A stretch of DNA of 64,000 bases from Hermatobates lingyangjiaoensis (lineage: Eukaryota; Arthropoda; Insecta; Hemiptera; Hermatobatidae). Shown one piece after another: positions 11,118 through 22,672 of this stretch. Position 1 is the first letter of the stretch. Every line of letters starts with the position of its first letter. The stretch is from contig JAPFBL010000256.1 of NCBI GenBank assembly GCA_026182355.1, positions 620,001 through 684,000 of the forward strand, given 5' to 3'. Position numbers and translations under genes: made by a program. The notes under the pieces were generated by a model, which did no database searches, was not told where the DNA came from, and saw nothing but the letters and a program-made list of their open reading frames with translations.

Positions 11118-11602
11118 CGGGTTATCCAGACTTTATGTTGACGCGGGCTGCAGTACCAGATGTAAAGTAAAACACGTACATGTAAATGAATCTTTATATT
11201 TATTATAAAAAAATATATTATCATAAAAAAAATAATTGACAAGTATGGATAAGAATCAACCCTTAAATATATTCGTTAAAAATATTTAAGGAAGTACGTA
11301 AAACGGTACAGTTTACATAAAATTCAGTGGGTGTGCGTGTATTTTGGAAGCCAGCTCCTTTGTGTCAATGTCAACTGAGGTTAAGACTAAACGAAGGCAG
11401 GCTCCGAGAGTTGTTTGATTAAGTAGATTCCTCTCTTTGGATTTAATCGACTTCATATCGAAAAATGCTGCTTCACAAAGGAAAAACCAACTTTTTTTTT
11501 AATATAACTCAATAGATGTCTAAATAATACTAATTTTCAAAAGATTTCTAGAAGAGGCCGCGGGCCGCATGCGGCTCGCGGGCTAGTCTTTGGACAACCC
11601 TG
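11118..11602. mobile_element. hAT transposon, internally deleted, 8-bp TSD
   Basis: An exact 8-bp direct repeat GTTTAGAG (11,110-11,117 and 11,603-11,610) flanks the element. The ends are imperfect inverted repeats: left CGGGTTATCCAGACTT, right the complement of CAGGGTTGTCCAAAGAC. An 8-bp duplication and CAGGG-type ends are diagnostic of the hAT superfamily. It is 485 bp long and non-autonomous, but keeps the 3' end of a transposase gene. Confidence 0.85.
11313..11488 (-). pseudogene. hAT transposase C-terminal dimerisation relic
   Basis: The minus-strand frame reads FLCEAAFFDMKSIKSKERN, then LLNQTTLGACLRLVLTS, DIDTKELASKIHAHPL and a stop at 11,313. This matches the conserved C-terminal hAT dimerisation region (a C/S-E-x-x-F-S-x-M-K motif followed by K-S-R/K-x-R and L-x-x-x-L-R). 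The rest of the transposase (zinc finger and catalytic DDE core) is absent, so the copy cannot move by itself. It lies inside the 485-bp hAT element, with its stop toward the left end. Confidence 0.8.
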
Positions 11603-11610
11603 GTTTAGAG

Positions 11611-12062
11611 TTAGTGTGGGTTGGGGGGGGGGGGGGGGGAGAAACAACTAGGAGGGAATCAACCATCTGCATCTTATCACTCAGAGATTCCTTTGTTGAT
11701 TGATTAAAACTCATCTATGCATTCTGAGAATTAAACAAAAAGTCTAAAAATAAAGCTTGCATACTAAAATATTTAAAAACTATTAAATTAAAACATAATA
11801 GAAATTGATTCAGAAACAGGGTTAATGAACAATATACACGATTACAATGGCAAGTAGAAAAGATGTGTACACATAATTGACAAATACGAGTATACGTAAC
11901 AATAAACATTAGCCTTATTTGAAGACTCTTAATAGGGCAATTTGCCATTATATTTCTGATAATCTAATCCATTTTTATAATCTTACTCTAAATTAGGTTT
12001 TCCATGTATACAATTTCTAGAATACGTAGTTATAGGTGTAAAAGTGTTGTGCTTTCTTCCAG
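11611..12062. other. No gene; poly-G run
   Basis: A run of about 17 G (11,623-11,639), then AT-rich sequence without supported coding. Confidence 0.6.
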
Positions 12063-12120
12063 ATGCTACAAGGAAGACAGAAGCTGCACCTAAGCCAAGT
12101 ACAAATAAATAGTTTTCGAG
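12063..12120 (+). other. Possible 58-nt exon
   Basis: The stretch is bracketed by a good 3' splice site (GTGCTTTCTTCCAG) and a consensus donor (GAG|GTAAGTATG). One frame is open throughout (MLQGRQKLHLSQVQINSFR). Another reads ATRKTEAAPKPSTNK and then stops at TAG, as a terminal exon would. The two splice signals are the main evidence; no product is recognised. Confidence 0.3.
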
Positions 12121-13277
12121 GTAAGTATGACTGTTTCTACGCCTGCTTTCCTCTTGATATCCTCCTGGCCGTGCGTTCGTCAACAGCATCTGTCACCTCT
12201 TTTCCTCCACCGCCTCTGTAAACTTCCTGGTCGAGAAGTAAAAATAATGGTCGACCTTTATGAATAGTTCTCCAGTATTCAAACATATAATTTAAAGTTT
12301 GTTTAAATTACGAAGTTTGAGATATATTAGAACATTATATTTTAAAAGTATGAAAATATATGTTATAGCATACTGGTGATGCTGGACATACTAATAGAGA
12401 AGGCACAGTTCCATGATGGAGACGGACAGCCCCATAACCACTCCAAAACTCCCACATAACATAAACATCCGAGGTACAACGGATACTCAATTATTTATTA
12501 CAAAAACAAGACTTCAATTGGCATGCCAATATGTAAAAGATGTTGTAAAATACGGTGCTCTAACTTGTTCTCTTCGATATGAATAATATTATAATTAAAA
12601 TAGTAATGTTTCACTAATTTGGCATGCACCTTGCTGTGCATGGCTAGCTGACCCTTGACCCTTGTAGTAATGTTTCATGTTATCATAGTAAGGTATTTTT
12701 CCTCTTCTGCTTAACGCTTTTTCAAATTTATTCACTACTCTGTTGATTTTAGTGTTTAACTGATTAAAGTTGTTTAACTGATTAAAGCAGAGTACCTCTG
12801 GTAAATTTAACAGAAAACAATATTACTAGAAGCAAATTATAATTTCAAGCAAAAAAATAGAACTCATACCACAAAAAAATGTATCCAATTACTACTTTCT
12901 ACTTTGAGTTACGAAAACAGAACTGAGTTTAGAAAATATTAAATGAGTATCAATTTTTTTGTGTAATAAAACTACGTTGATTTCCACTGTCAAGTACAAG
13001 CTTTAAATATTCCATTTTCATATTTGCTCGCTATTTATAGAATATATATTTATTTCACTTTTACTTTTCTACTGTCTCTGTCATCTTCATCCATTTCTTC
13101 TCTCTCTTCACTTTTTACCTAATCTCTGTGATCTCTTACATGTTTACATATTCCTAAAGCCTCTTTTATTATCAGTCTTTGTACTTTGTGCTCATCATGC
13201 AGAAAATCCATCTCGTAGTCCATATAGGCCAGTCTTGTCTCCATGTATTAAATGACTGCCTTCATTGGAATTAGTTT
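12121..13277. other. No gene seen
   Basis: AT-rich; pyrimidine-rich from about 13,060 to 13,190. No frame or repeat is supported. Confidence 0.5.
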
Positions 13278-13290
13278 TATAGCAATTAAA

Positions 13291-13676
13291 GGGGGCCAGG
13301 CTAGCTCAGTAGTTACGTGCTCTGAACTACTGAGCTGCACGTAGTAGTTCAGTCTCTGCTTGACTTCTATTTTGTAGTTACCTCTGAACTGATAGGGCCG
13401 GGGTTCAATCCTCACCTGGCCCTCGATTTATTCACGCAGGAGGTGAATAAATCTGATCACGTCATCCCTCGGAGAAGGACGTTAAACCGTCGGTCCCGAG
13501 CCTGTACGATGTCAGGTACTCGTTAAAGATCCCTACTCTAAATACATTTGAGTTAGGCAAAATTTAGGACTCCCACTGTAGAATCAATCTTCATTGAGTA
13601 GTATCACAAAGGGCCAATGCTCGGCCTATGTGTGTTCACTCGTGGGACTGCCACTGCAACCTAACCTAACCTAACC
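13291..13676 (+). mobile_element. SINE with (CCTAA)n tail and 12-bp TSD
   Basis: A tRNA-like head (GGCCAGGCTAGCTCAGTAG) is split by about 70 bp of inserted or duplicated sequence before the B-box (GGGGTTCAATCC). Then comes the common body and an alternative 3' end (CACAAAGGGCCAATGCTCGG) finishing in CCTAACCTAACCTAACCTA. Flanking direct repeats TATAGCAATTAA (13,278-13,289) and TATAGCATTTAA (13,677-13,688) are a 12-bp target duplication with one mismatch, so this is a true retroposition event. Confidence 0.85.
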
Positions 13677-13688
13677 TATAGCATTTAA

Positions 13689-15580
13689 TATGATAAATGT
13701 GCTTATCACTGCCTTCATACCCTTTTTTGTCCCTTCAATACACTATTGTCCACAATTTTCATTTACTTCTGTAAATTTTATTTGGATTAAATTCATTAGT
13801 AATTTTATATTCATCATCATTATTAATAAACTTCGAACATACCTTATCATTGTTTTAATTTTACTCTGATATATACAAGTAGAGTATGAAATTAGTTCCT
13901 TTTAGTTATGTCTGCTTCTAAAGTGCTCTGTTTTTGTAAACGTTTACATTTTTATCTAAAATTACAATTGCATTTTCTTTACTATTTCAGTTGTAACTGA
14001 CAACCTAACAACTTCAATTGTAATCTAACATCCTTCAATTGTGACTAACAACAAATTATCACATCTCATATATAATAACAAATTATAAATTCTTATACAA
14101 CAAATTATAGTAAGTACTCATTTAAATTATACTAAGAAATGAGGAAGTCACTTTTAAATAAAATGTTTAATAGAAATATCTCTGAAACAAAACGATTTAA
14201 ACTTTCTCTAGCTATATAATTTTAATGGCTCAGTGAAAAGTTGTAAAATTAGAAAGGAATTTCCTTGTTAAATAGTTCTTTTTCTGGCATTTAGAAGTAT
14301 TAATAGTATAGATATAGTTCGCTAAAAAAGATATTTGACTTCCAAGCTAAAAAGAAAACCCTTCTACCCTTTTGGCGTTTAACCATTAAACCGAAATGTC
14401 AAAAGATCAAAATGGCAGAAATGAACCTTTAAATGCCGGCCTAACCTTTATCGTCACCTTTTCACGTGATATCAGTTTACTTTCTTTCTTTATTTTATAG
14501 TTTTATAATAACTTCAAATTGATGTCGAAAAGTTTTACAACTGATAACTGTATGACCACATATAAGATATAAAATAGTCTAGAATTCACATAATAAAATA
14601 CATTTTCAGTCGAAAACTTATGTTTAAACTATATCGAAACCATCAACATGACTGTTTATTTTATACAGCTGTTAAGACTGTTTTTTAACGTTTTTTTATT
14701 GGGCTGGTTGGCTATTTAATTTCTCAAGAGTATTTAAAAATATATCGATCAATAGCGCAAAATGAAATACAAAGGTGATACCAAGGTGTATTGACTTTAC
14801 TATCTTCTACTAACTAACTGGCTTCATTATAGTGAGAAAAATTAATTAATGATATGAAATCGAATATATGGTCTGAAGTAAGAGAATAAGGTATAACTTA
14901 TACAAGAAATGTCATTTGTGAAACTGGATTTCCTATAATTTTTACTAAATTCAATGAATAATTTATTTAGAGTGGGTTTATTTAAAATGAAATGTCAGAT
15001 ACGATATTTACAATGCGTCGTAATTGAAAGCAGGTGAATGGAGAATTTTAGAATGTTATTTAATAAAATAGGGATGTTTCTTATAGTCTGAAGGGGATGG
15101 TACTATTTTATACGTCTATAAACTTCACCTGCCTTCCAAGGAAAAAGTTAAATAACAACCATGAATTCACGGGAAAAACTTCGTTTTCTTGCCTTATATG
15201 TAGTAAATCATTGGGTTTTTTAACCGAACTGACAATAATTTCACATTTATAAACAAATTGGAATATTAATAATTTAAACGTAGTTATTTTAACTTTAAAT
15301 TTTTTTTTTTAATAATTTACTACTGATGAAAAATAGTCATTTCCTCTACTTATATTTTATACTGGATACACGAGATATCAACAGTAATAAATGATAATCA
15401 TTTATGAAAGCTAAAATGGTTTTATGAATTTCGTTTCATGCAAAATGGTTTCACAATAAAACGTGAATTAATATCAGCACGTAAGTCACAGTATAAAAGT
15501 ATTTAGTGGGCCAAAGTAAATGAATTAAGAGTAAGCATTTCAAATAACGAGTGTGGTAGGTGAGGTGCTTTGAAAAAGTG
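13689..15580. other. No gene seen
   Basis: AT-rich sequence with no supported frame, RNA gene or repeat. Confidence 0.5.
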
Positions 15581-15587
15581 AATGGAA

Positions 15588-15658
15588 GGCAGTGGGAAAA
15601 ACGTTCGACAAGGCAATGAGAAAAACGTTTAACAAGCCAGTGAGAAAAACGTTGTTCA
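15588..15658. repeat. 24-bp tandem repeat, 3 copies
   Basis: Three imperfect units around GGCAATGAGAAAAACGTTT; minor local duplication. Confidence 0.8.
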
Positions 15659-16540
15659 GTGAATAGAGAAGTTAGAACAATTGAAAAGATTATCTGATTA
15701 AACTGATAAAAAAAAACATTCGATAAGATTATGCTAGGGTTAATAAGTCTAATTTGAAGAAACGATTACAAATGTTAAAAGGTTTTAATAAAGATAGTAT
15801 TTCTTGACCGTATCGATTATTTGTGCTTTATTTGCTTATTCATTAAAAACTTGATTGTTCTTACTGATGTATTTAATTTTGTAAGAAATTATATATGTAC
15901 ATTACAGTTAAAAATTATTTTTATTTTAAGACAACATTTTAAAAAAAAATATTATAGATACCAATGAGTTACAATTTTTTAAGAAAGTTGTTGAATAACT
16001 TACTGCCTACGTTATTAATTTTAAAAAAAAAACTATACATAATGATAAGACGGGAAGAAAGGTCAGGAAGTGGCTCCATTGATGAGGCAGCGTTTTCAGA
16101 CTATTAAGAGATGAAATTCGATGCAGCCATATTAAGAGTGGCGGAGAAGGGGTGTTTGTTTGGGGGGGGTGGGGTACGACCCAGGTGGCATATATATATC
16201 AAGGGGAGGCATTTTGAAGGTATCAAATATAAAACAGAAAAAAAATTAAAGTTACAAAACTTGAAACAAAATTTGAAATTTTATATCAAAATGAGTTTTT
16301 AAGGTCGTAATTGTTTCATGCTTTATGTGAGTAATACTATTTTTAAAAAGATTTTTCTACTATAATATTTGCGAAATAAAAATAAATATATTCCAAATTT
16401 TATAAATTTTTTTTAAAATGGCTGAAAGTTTGTTACATTTTTTGCTTAGCCAGTACATTTAATTTAATTTTTTTTGGTAACATTTGAATTAAAAATTTTT
16501 CCTGGATTGCTTTGCTCTTCTTTGGTTATATATATATAAC
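15659..16540. other. No gene seen
   Basis: AT-rich. A 63-codon plus frame at 16,111 looks random. Confidence 0.45.
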
Positions 16541-16543
16541 TTT

Positions 16544-16690
16544 AAATTACACAAAGCACGACACAGAAAAAAGAATAAAAAGAACACTTACAGAATTCAA
16601 TATTTTGAACTGTTGTTCGTTATCAGGAGTAGACTAGAAGAGAGGACGAAGTGAGAGAGATCTCCCCACGTCGAAGAACGGAGCGCGAAT
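16544..16690 (-). mobile_element. Hammerhead family I tail
   Basis: Minus core 16,599-16,626: CTGATAA, extra C, hairpin GAAC..GTTC, then AAA in place of GAA, palindrome ATAT, T, GAATTCTGTAAGTG, which contains a GTAAGT donor. One essential G is replaced by A, so the copy is probably inactive. Confidence 0.65.
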
Positions 16691-17526
16691 ATATATATAA
16701 TGATACACGAGTACTGTAATAAAATGAAAGTGGGACTAATAACAGCAGTTTAAAATAAGATCCTTGATTGTAATTTCATAAAAATAATTATTTTCAGGAC
16801 TTTCTGGAATTTTGAATGATAACGCTTTATCAATGCCAGCGTGGGTGGGGGCAAATCTTATCACCGCTCTCGGCGGCAAAAATACTTACACGGTACTGCA
16901 TACTACTCGTAATATTGATCTCATTCATAAATCCAGAAACGTCACTATTAATGAAGTAATATTAGTAATGCATTTAGATTGATCAACCACCACGTAAACT
17001 AGTTTTTCTTTTTGTGCAGCATCAATATCTCATATTATTTGTTGTTTTCCGAAAGATCTTTAAAAAACACTTCCACCATCCAAGTACGGTAGGTTGTCCA
17101 TTATGCTAAGTTCATTTTTTTATAACTTTATTGTTATTCCCAGAAATAAAAATTTCTCGTGATTTTGTAAGTGTAACTAATTTTCGTTACTATGATGAAA
17201 TTTCATTAATCATTGATTATCATTTTATTAAAACTATAAAATATGCCATAAAATCAATTTTTGTTCATCTAATTTTCACAAAAAATGTATTCACCTCATC
17301 TTTTTATAAGGTGCTGTTTTGATCGATTGAACCGTGTTGGCTGTTGTATGCCCACAGCCTTTATGTGTGGGTGGAAAGAAATCCATTCACCTGCATCAGA
17401 TATCATCGAATAAACGTCAAATAAAAGACGTTCATGTCCCCAAAGAACGTCTTTGGAAACAATTCTTTATAATTACTATAATTTATTTGAAAAAAAAAAG
17501 TAGAAGTGGTACAAAATTTTGAGAAT
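16691..17526. other. No gene seen
   Basis: AT-rich; short frames at 17,131 and 17,334 look random. Confidence 0.45.
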
Positions 17527-18049
17527 TATTCTAAATTCTGAGAAAACGATTTCTGTTCAGGGTGTTTGTTCAACTCCTGTCTTTTAATTTGATCAAATAT
17601 TGTTTTATGTTAACCACCTCTAACCACCTCTAATGGGGCCAGACTAGATCAGTGGTTACGTGCTCGTCTCTGAACTGATAGGACCGGGGTTCGATCCCCA
17701 CCTGGCCCTCGATTTATTCACGCGGGAGGTGAATAAATCTGAGCACGTCGTCCCTCGGAGGAGGACGTTAAACTGTCGGTCCCGAGCCTGTATTATGTCA
17801 GGTACTCGTTAAAGATCCCTACTCTAAATACACATGAGTTAGGCAAAATTTAGGACTCCCACTGTAGAATCAATCTTCATTGTGTGGTATCACAAAGGGC
17901 CAATGCTCGGCCTACGTGTGTTCCCTTGTGGGACTGCCACTGCAACCTAACCCAACCTAACCTATTCTAATTTCTGGGGAAACGATTTCTGTTCAGGGTG
18001 TTTGCTCAACTCCTGTCTTTTAATTTGATCAAATATTGTTTTATGTTAA
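17527..18049 (+). mobile_element. SINE between 87-bp direct repeats
   Basis: The SINE (17,614-17,962; A-box-like TAGATCAGTGG, B-box GGGGTTCGATCCCC, tail CCTAACCCAACCTAACCTA) lies between two direct repeats of 87 bp each (17,527-17,613 and 17,963-18,049) that differ at only a few positions. A duplicated CCACCTCTAA pair sits at its 5' side. Ordinary SINE target duplications are 5-20 bp, so 87 bp is unusual. Confidence 0.85.
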
Positions 18050-18819
18050 TTGATTTTTTATTATCCATTTAATTCTTGCTACATCATATGTAACTTGCAT
18101 TGGTTTGTTATCATTGCATTTATGTTAGAACAGCTTCTATGGTCCTAACACAGAAAATAGTGTATTTCACTATGTTAATGGTTAGTTCATATTTTTAAAT
18201 TAGCCAGAAAAAAAAACTAACTTATAAATTTATGTTAATAATTAAAAAAATATAATTCAATTCTTATTCATAAGTGGTATTAAAATTTCTTGTCTATATT
18301 TATATTTAGCAGGAGAGCTTTAATTATCTTTTATAAAAATTATCAATGGAGATAATTAAAAAAAAACGTCTCATTAACTGCTAAACTCTACAATATGGTC
18401 ATTGAGGGGGCTTGGCTGGACTTAAAGGGTCTACTACCATTTAACCAGTCTGCGAGCTGGGGGCTGAATAATCCCTAGTTCCTCGTCCATTTCCTGCAGG
18501 CTTTTCCATTTTATCTACCCAGACATATTTTGTTTCAATTATATTCTATAAATAAATAACTAGCAATACGGTCGTATTTAATGGAATTAAAAATATCATA
18601 TATTAATGAAGATTAGTATAACTGATATATATATTGGTGGAAGGGAGTTAATTTCTTGCTGTTTCATTCACTTTTGCTGATAGGGTCTCAGGGTCCTTAC
18701 CCTTCAGGGGTATGGGAGACCACCTTCCCCCTCCCCCTCCCACGCATCCAGTTATCTGATGTCATGCCACTGATACGAGAGGTAGGCTGTTGTAATATTA
18801 AATATAGTGTACGTTGTAA
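18050..18819. other. No gene seen
   Basis: AT-rich, with a short C/T-rich patch near 18,700-18,750. Nothing supported. Confidence 0.5.
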
Positions 18820-18950
18820 ATTATGATCCATTAAGATAGGTTAATAAATGTTTTTTGAGAACATTAATTCAGTAATTGGGTGAATTATGATATGAACCTA
18901 TAAGGCTAACAAAATCGTGTCCATATATCATTCAATTGTTCATTTTAGAC
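18820..18950 (+). repeat. Dispersed repeat, copy 1
   Basis: About 130 bp (CCATTAAGATAGGTTAATAA, TTTTTTGAGAACATTAATTC, GGGTGAATTATGATATGAAC) recurs in the same orientation at 23,880-24,035. Confidence 0.85.
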
Positions 18951-19614
18951 TTAAAAATAATAATTTATAATTATAAATTATCATTTATAATTTAGACTTA
19001 AAATTTAAATCAAATAAAATTTATTAGAAATAAGATTCTTATGTAGCTAATAGTTATTTAATGAAAAAATGTAATCTATAAAATGAAAGTTATCATGTTA
19101 TATATTATTCTGGAATCTCTTTTAATTGCAGATCGTGAAAGGAAGTCAGGATTAGAAGATTGTGTTTCAATTGTCTTCGTTCTCACAAGTATAAATGAAC
19201 AGAATGCAAATCAGGACCCGTAAGCTCTGAGGAAAATTACGTAATACTCTGCTACATCATCTACTTGCTAATGGTAATATAATCTAAATAAATCGCAAAG
19301 TAACTGCTTGCATTATGATAAACTGAATAAAGATATCTAATAATTTGTAAGGATTCACTGATTTTTCAGAAATATTATAGAATTTCTATAATAATATAAT
19401 TAAATTAAAGAATTTAATTTAATTACATTAAACCTGTCAAATCAAAGAATTTCGATGTGTAATAGAGTGGAGTCAGTTTAGCAAGGTGGCATCTTGGCTG
19501 AGTAAGCTTGTAGTTCATAGTTAAAATCAACGCCGTTTTATTAGGGAGAAAATTGCAACTCATTTAATATTTTCTAAGCTGAGTTCTGTTTTTATAATAC
19601 AAAGAATCATGAAC

Positions 19615-20520
19615 ATTACTTGTGCTATTTGTTATAGTGAGGTATTTACTCATATTGGGGATATCAAAAATTACGTCTCCGCACACAAAAAAGTTTAAGT
19701 GAAACTAACAACGTGTTTAGAGGCCAGGTTAGCTCAGTGGTTAAGGTACTCACTTCTGGGCTGGTATTCCGGTGTGCTATCCCTACCTGGCTCTCGATTT
19801 ATTCATGCGGGAGGTGAACAAATCTGAGTATGGATTTGGAGATCCCTTGGAGAGGACGTTAAGACTTCGGTCCCGAGCTTGTACGATGTTAGATACTTGT
19901 TAAAGATCCCTACTCGAAATGCACTTGAGTTAGGCAAAAATTAAGACTCCCAATGTAGAATTTGTAAAATCACCGATCAAATAAAAAGCCAGTAAACGGC
20001 TTTATCACCCGCTAGGGGATTGGTTTATACAACAAACAAATACTAGATGTTCTTCTTCAGGTTATCATATAAAAAAAAGTCATATCTGTCAGCTTTAAGA
20101 ACATCAGAGTGAATTATTTCAAATTGAATAATATATGAATGTAGAATTACACTATTGAGGTTTTTAAGAAGGGAATTAGTATCGTGAAAACATGACGACA
20201 TACTGAAGCATGAAGTAATTTATAAATAACAAAGCTGTGTCAGTGCATTGTCATGTTTTATTAAGGGTTCAGGATTAATTAAGTCATTTTTCATACTAAT
20301 TCCTTGTTAAAAACTTCAATAGTGCAATTCAACATTCATATATTGTGTTCAGTTTCAAATAATTCATTCTGGTGTCCTTAGAGTTCACAAATAAGAATTT
20401 TTTTTATGTAAAACTGAAGAAGAACACTAACTGTTCGAAACACGTTAGCTTCATTTTTAACTTTTTTTTGTTTTGTGTGAAGACATATTCTTGAAATCCC
20501 GTAAGTATGAGGAACATTTT
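19615..20520. mobile_element. Family F pair, ribozyme split by a SINE
   Basis: The left arm (minus) runs 19,615-19,720 and ends AACGTGTTT, the end of a family F core. The rest of that core (TGTTCTTCTTCAG, 20,048-20,060) lies on the far side of a complete SINE. The right arm has a plus core at 20,414-20,446 (CTGAAGA, extra A, GAACA...TGTTC, GAA, ACACGT, T). The two arms share a TGTGTGRAGAC-type tail module. Confidence 0.7.
19722..20040 (+). mobile_element. tRNA-derived SINE
   Basis: A-box TTAGCTCAGTGGTTAAGG, degenerate B-box, common body with TCGGTCCCGAGC, tail GCTAGGGGATTGGTTTATAC and an AACAAACAAATA end. It is inserted inside a family F hammerhead core, so it is younger than that element. 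Confidence 0.9.
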
Positions 20521-20588
20521 GTAATTATTTTTTCAGTATTATATAGGATGAAATGCATCAAGTTATGCTAATCATTATAAAACATTAA

Positions 20589-21500
20589 ATCAATTACAGA
20601 ACGATTACTAAGCGTTTTCTTACCAAGGTCAGAGTTGAGGCATATCAGTACATTATCCACTTACTGAATATAATAAACCTAATGACCTTGACCTTTTAGT
20701 AGTGGCTGACATATTTGAGATGTTTTGAATGCAAAAGAAATTTCAAGTTCATAGTTTGACTATCACGATTGATACAGATTTTGGTTGTATTATTGCAGGT
20801 AAATTTATGTTTAAGTTTATTGATATCAAATTAGATAAGGTGTGCTATTCAATAGTACAAGATGGATTAATAATTCGACTCAGAGACTATAGAAGTTAAG
20901 AGAATTTAGAGCTGTAAAACGATTAACAAGAGATAATAAATTATGTGAAGGCATTTATAATAGAACCTGTTACAGAGATAAAGAAAGAAGATATTATGAG
21001 CATAATATTTATCTTTCAGAACTATGTAATTCAAGAGAATTTGCATTGGGAAGATTATTTAATCTTGAAGACTTTTATCACTCTGTCTTGAATTATGTCT
21101 GGAATAAGTCAAATTTACGAGAATTATAAATATGAATGAAAAAGTAAATTTATCAAAATCTTATTACAGATCTTCTCATTATGCGATAAAAAGAGATTCT
21201 GGAACAACTAATAGTGGTTAGTAATGCAATTGCACTAGAAGACTAAGCAGCCTTGTTTAATGTAATTAACAAAATATGTAATGTATGTAATGACATGTAT
21301 GTAACATATGGTAATGTCCACCAAAATATATTAGACTCAATTCAAGGCAGCCTAATTTTCAATTAATATTACGTCATGAAAGTATTGGCAATGATATTAA
21401 AACTAATAAGTTTTTTGCGGTGATTTATAGAACAGCCAGAGCTCCTGCTTTAGCAAGACAAGCAGGCCCGTTCCTTATCAAGGGTGAACCAGTTATCTCT
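20589..21500 (+). pseudogene. Broken unrecognised gene, five frame segments
   Basis: Consecutive protein-like frames on the plus strand are separated by frameshifts and stops: 20,589-20,665 (TITKRFLTKVRVEAYQYIIH); 20,666-20,896, with TGA at 20,726 (NKPNDLDLLVVADIFEMF; KFQVHSLTITIDTDFGCI; YSIVQDGLIIRLRDYRS); 20,893-21,126 (CYRDKERRYYEHNIYLSEL; GRLFNLEDFYHSVLNYVW); 21,132-21,218 (KSYYRSSHYAIKRDSGTT); 21,315-21,500 (PPKYIRLNSRQPNFQLIL; KFFAVIYRTARAPALARQAG). Together they cover about 300 residues with the composition of a real protein, so this was a gene. I cannot name the family. Its position between PLE pieces fits a captured mobile or viral gene, or a processed host gene. Confidence 0.55.
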
Positions 21501-21580
21501 TGATTACGTGCTTGTGGAGGCCCCGCGGTACGACGGTAGTGACAAAGACCTGTTCACTGGTTAATATATATATATATATA

Positions 21581-22207
21581 ATTGGTATGTTCTCTAATCG
21601 GGATTCGGTCAATTTTCTATGATATAAAATCAAACTCTCGTTGCCAACGTTTCGGTTTTATTTAAAACCTTTTTCATAGGCCTACAAGAAAAGAATAATA
21701 AGAAATCACATATCAACATGAAATATCTGCACAGTATGAAAATGGATTGTTACAACTTATGAATATTACATGCAGAAATATTTCAGAGATACATAAAACA
21801 ATATTACTTACAGAAGTAAGAATTTTTTAACTAAGAAAATGAAATTTACATTATTTAAGGGAACAACAATGTTAACCGGACAAAACCTTTGACTAGACTA
21901 ATAAGATAACATTACAAATAACCTCAACACTGTTCACTCAAGGGAACTAAATATATCAAATTTCACTAAAACTCAGCACAACACTCCAGAAAAAATATTA
22001 CTTAAATTAATAATATCACTTCTATGATTAATCGAACTTAGATTCATTTTCATATTGCATATATATGTTTGATGTTGATATGTGATTTCTTATTATTCTT
22101 TGTTTGTAGGCCTATGAAAAAGGTTTTAAATAAAACCGAAACGTTGGCAACGAGAGTTTGATTTTTAATCCTAGAAAATTGACCGAATCCCGATTAGAGA
22201 ACATACC
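21581..22207. mobile_element. Family B inverted pair
   Basis: Arms of about 140 bp (21,581-21,722 and 22,068-22,207) in inverted orientation around a spacer of about 345 bp. Cores at 21,646-21,680 (minus) and 22,111-22,145 (plus) keep hairpin GGTTTT..AAAACC, GAA, ACGT, T and stem I GCC/GGC. The usual CTGANGA is replaced by TATGAAAAA in every copy of this family. Confidence 0.75.
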
Positions 22208-22242
22208 TGTTCTATCAAACGGTCGATATATTATTGAATCTG

Positions 22243-22250
22243 TTACTATA

Positions 22251-22318
<68 letters not shown>
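22243..22318. repeat. (TA)n microsatellite
   Basis: More than 30 TA units between the family B element and the PLE leader. Confidence 0.97.
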
Positions 22319-22319
<1 letters not shown>

Positions 22320-22672
22320 TCCTATTTATTCTCAATTAGTCCAGTTATACCGTTGACCTTTCAACTCTTTTATTCTAACCGCTTGTTTCTTGTTCATTAT
22401 TGACCTTTGACCTTCTCTTTAACGAACTATTAACCTGTACTAATCCATTTAATCTATTTATAGCAATGACTAAGCATGAGTCATCGATTTTAATTTAACA
22501 TGTCACTTGGCCAACTTCTTTTCCAGTTTAACCCTGTTAGCAGGAGGTTAGTTCGTAGGATCGAATCTCTCAGTCTTAAGAATATGAATGCCGAGACTGC
22601 GGTTAATTTTAATGATACTTGTTTAAAAGAGGATCTGCTGCCTATTTATACCAATATATATACATATAATAT
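22319..22672 (+). pseudogene. PLE leader and ORF start, truncated
   Basis: A leader of about 180 bp (CCGTTGACCTTTCAACTC, CCGCTTGTTTCTTGTTC, and CTATTTATAG resembling a 3' splice site) is followed by ATG at 22,500. The ORF starts MSLGQLLFQFNPVSRRLVR and continues to FNDTCLKEDLLPIYTNIY, where it degenerates into TA-rich sequence. The same leader and ORF start are at 53.53-53.86 kb. The motif K/R-x-x-E-x-L ... A-x-x-x-F-N-x-x-C-L-x-x-x-L-x-P is what I would expect of the N-terminal region of a Penelope-like protein; the RT that should follow is absent. Confidence 0.55.

Noticed and set aside
22319..22500. Possible promoter or RNA gene upstream of MSLGQLL
   Set aside because: The same 180 bp recurs at 53.5 kb as part of a PLE leader, so it is element sequence.
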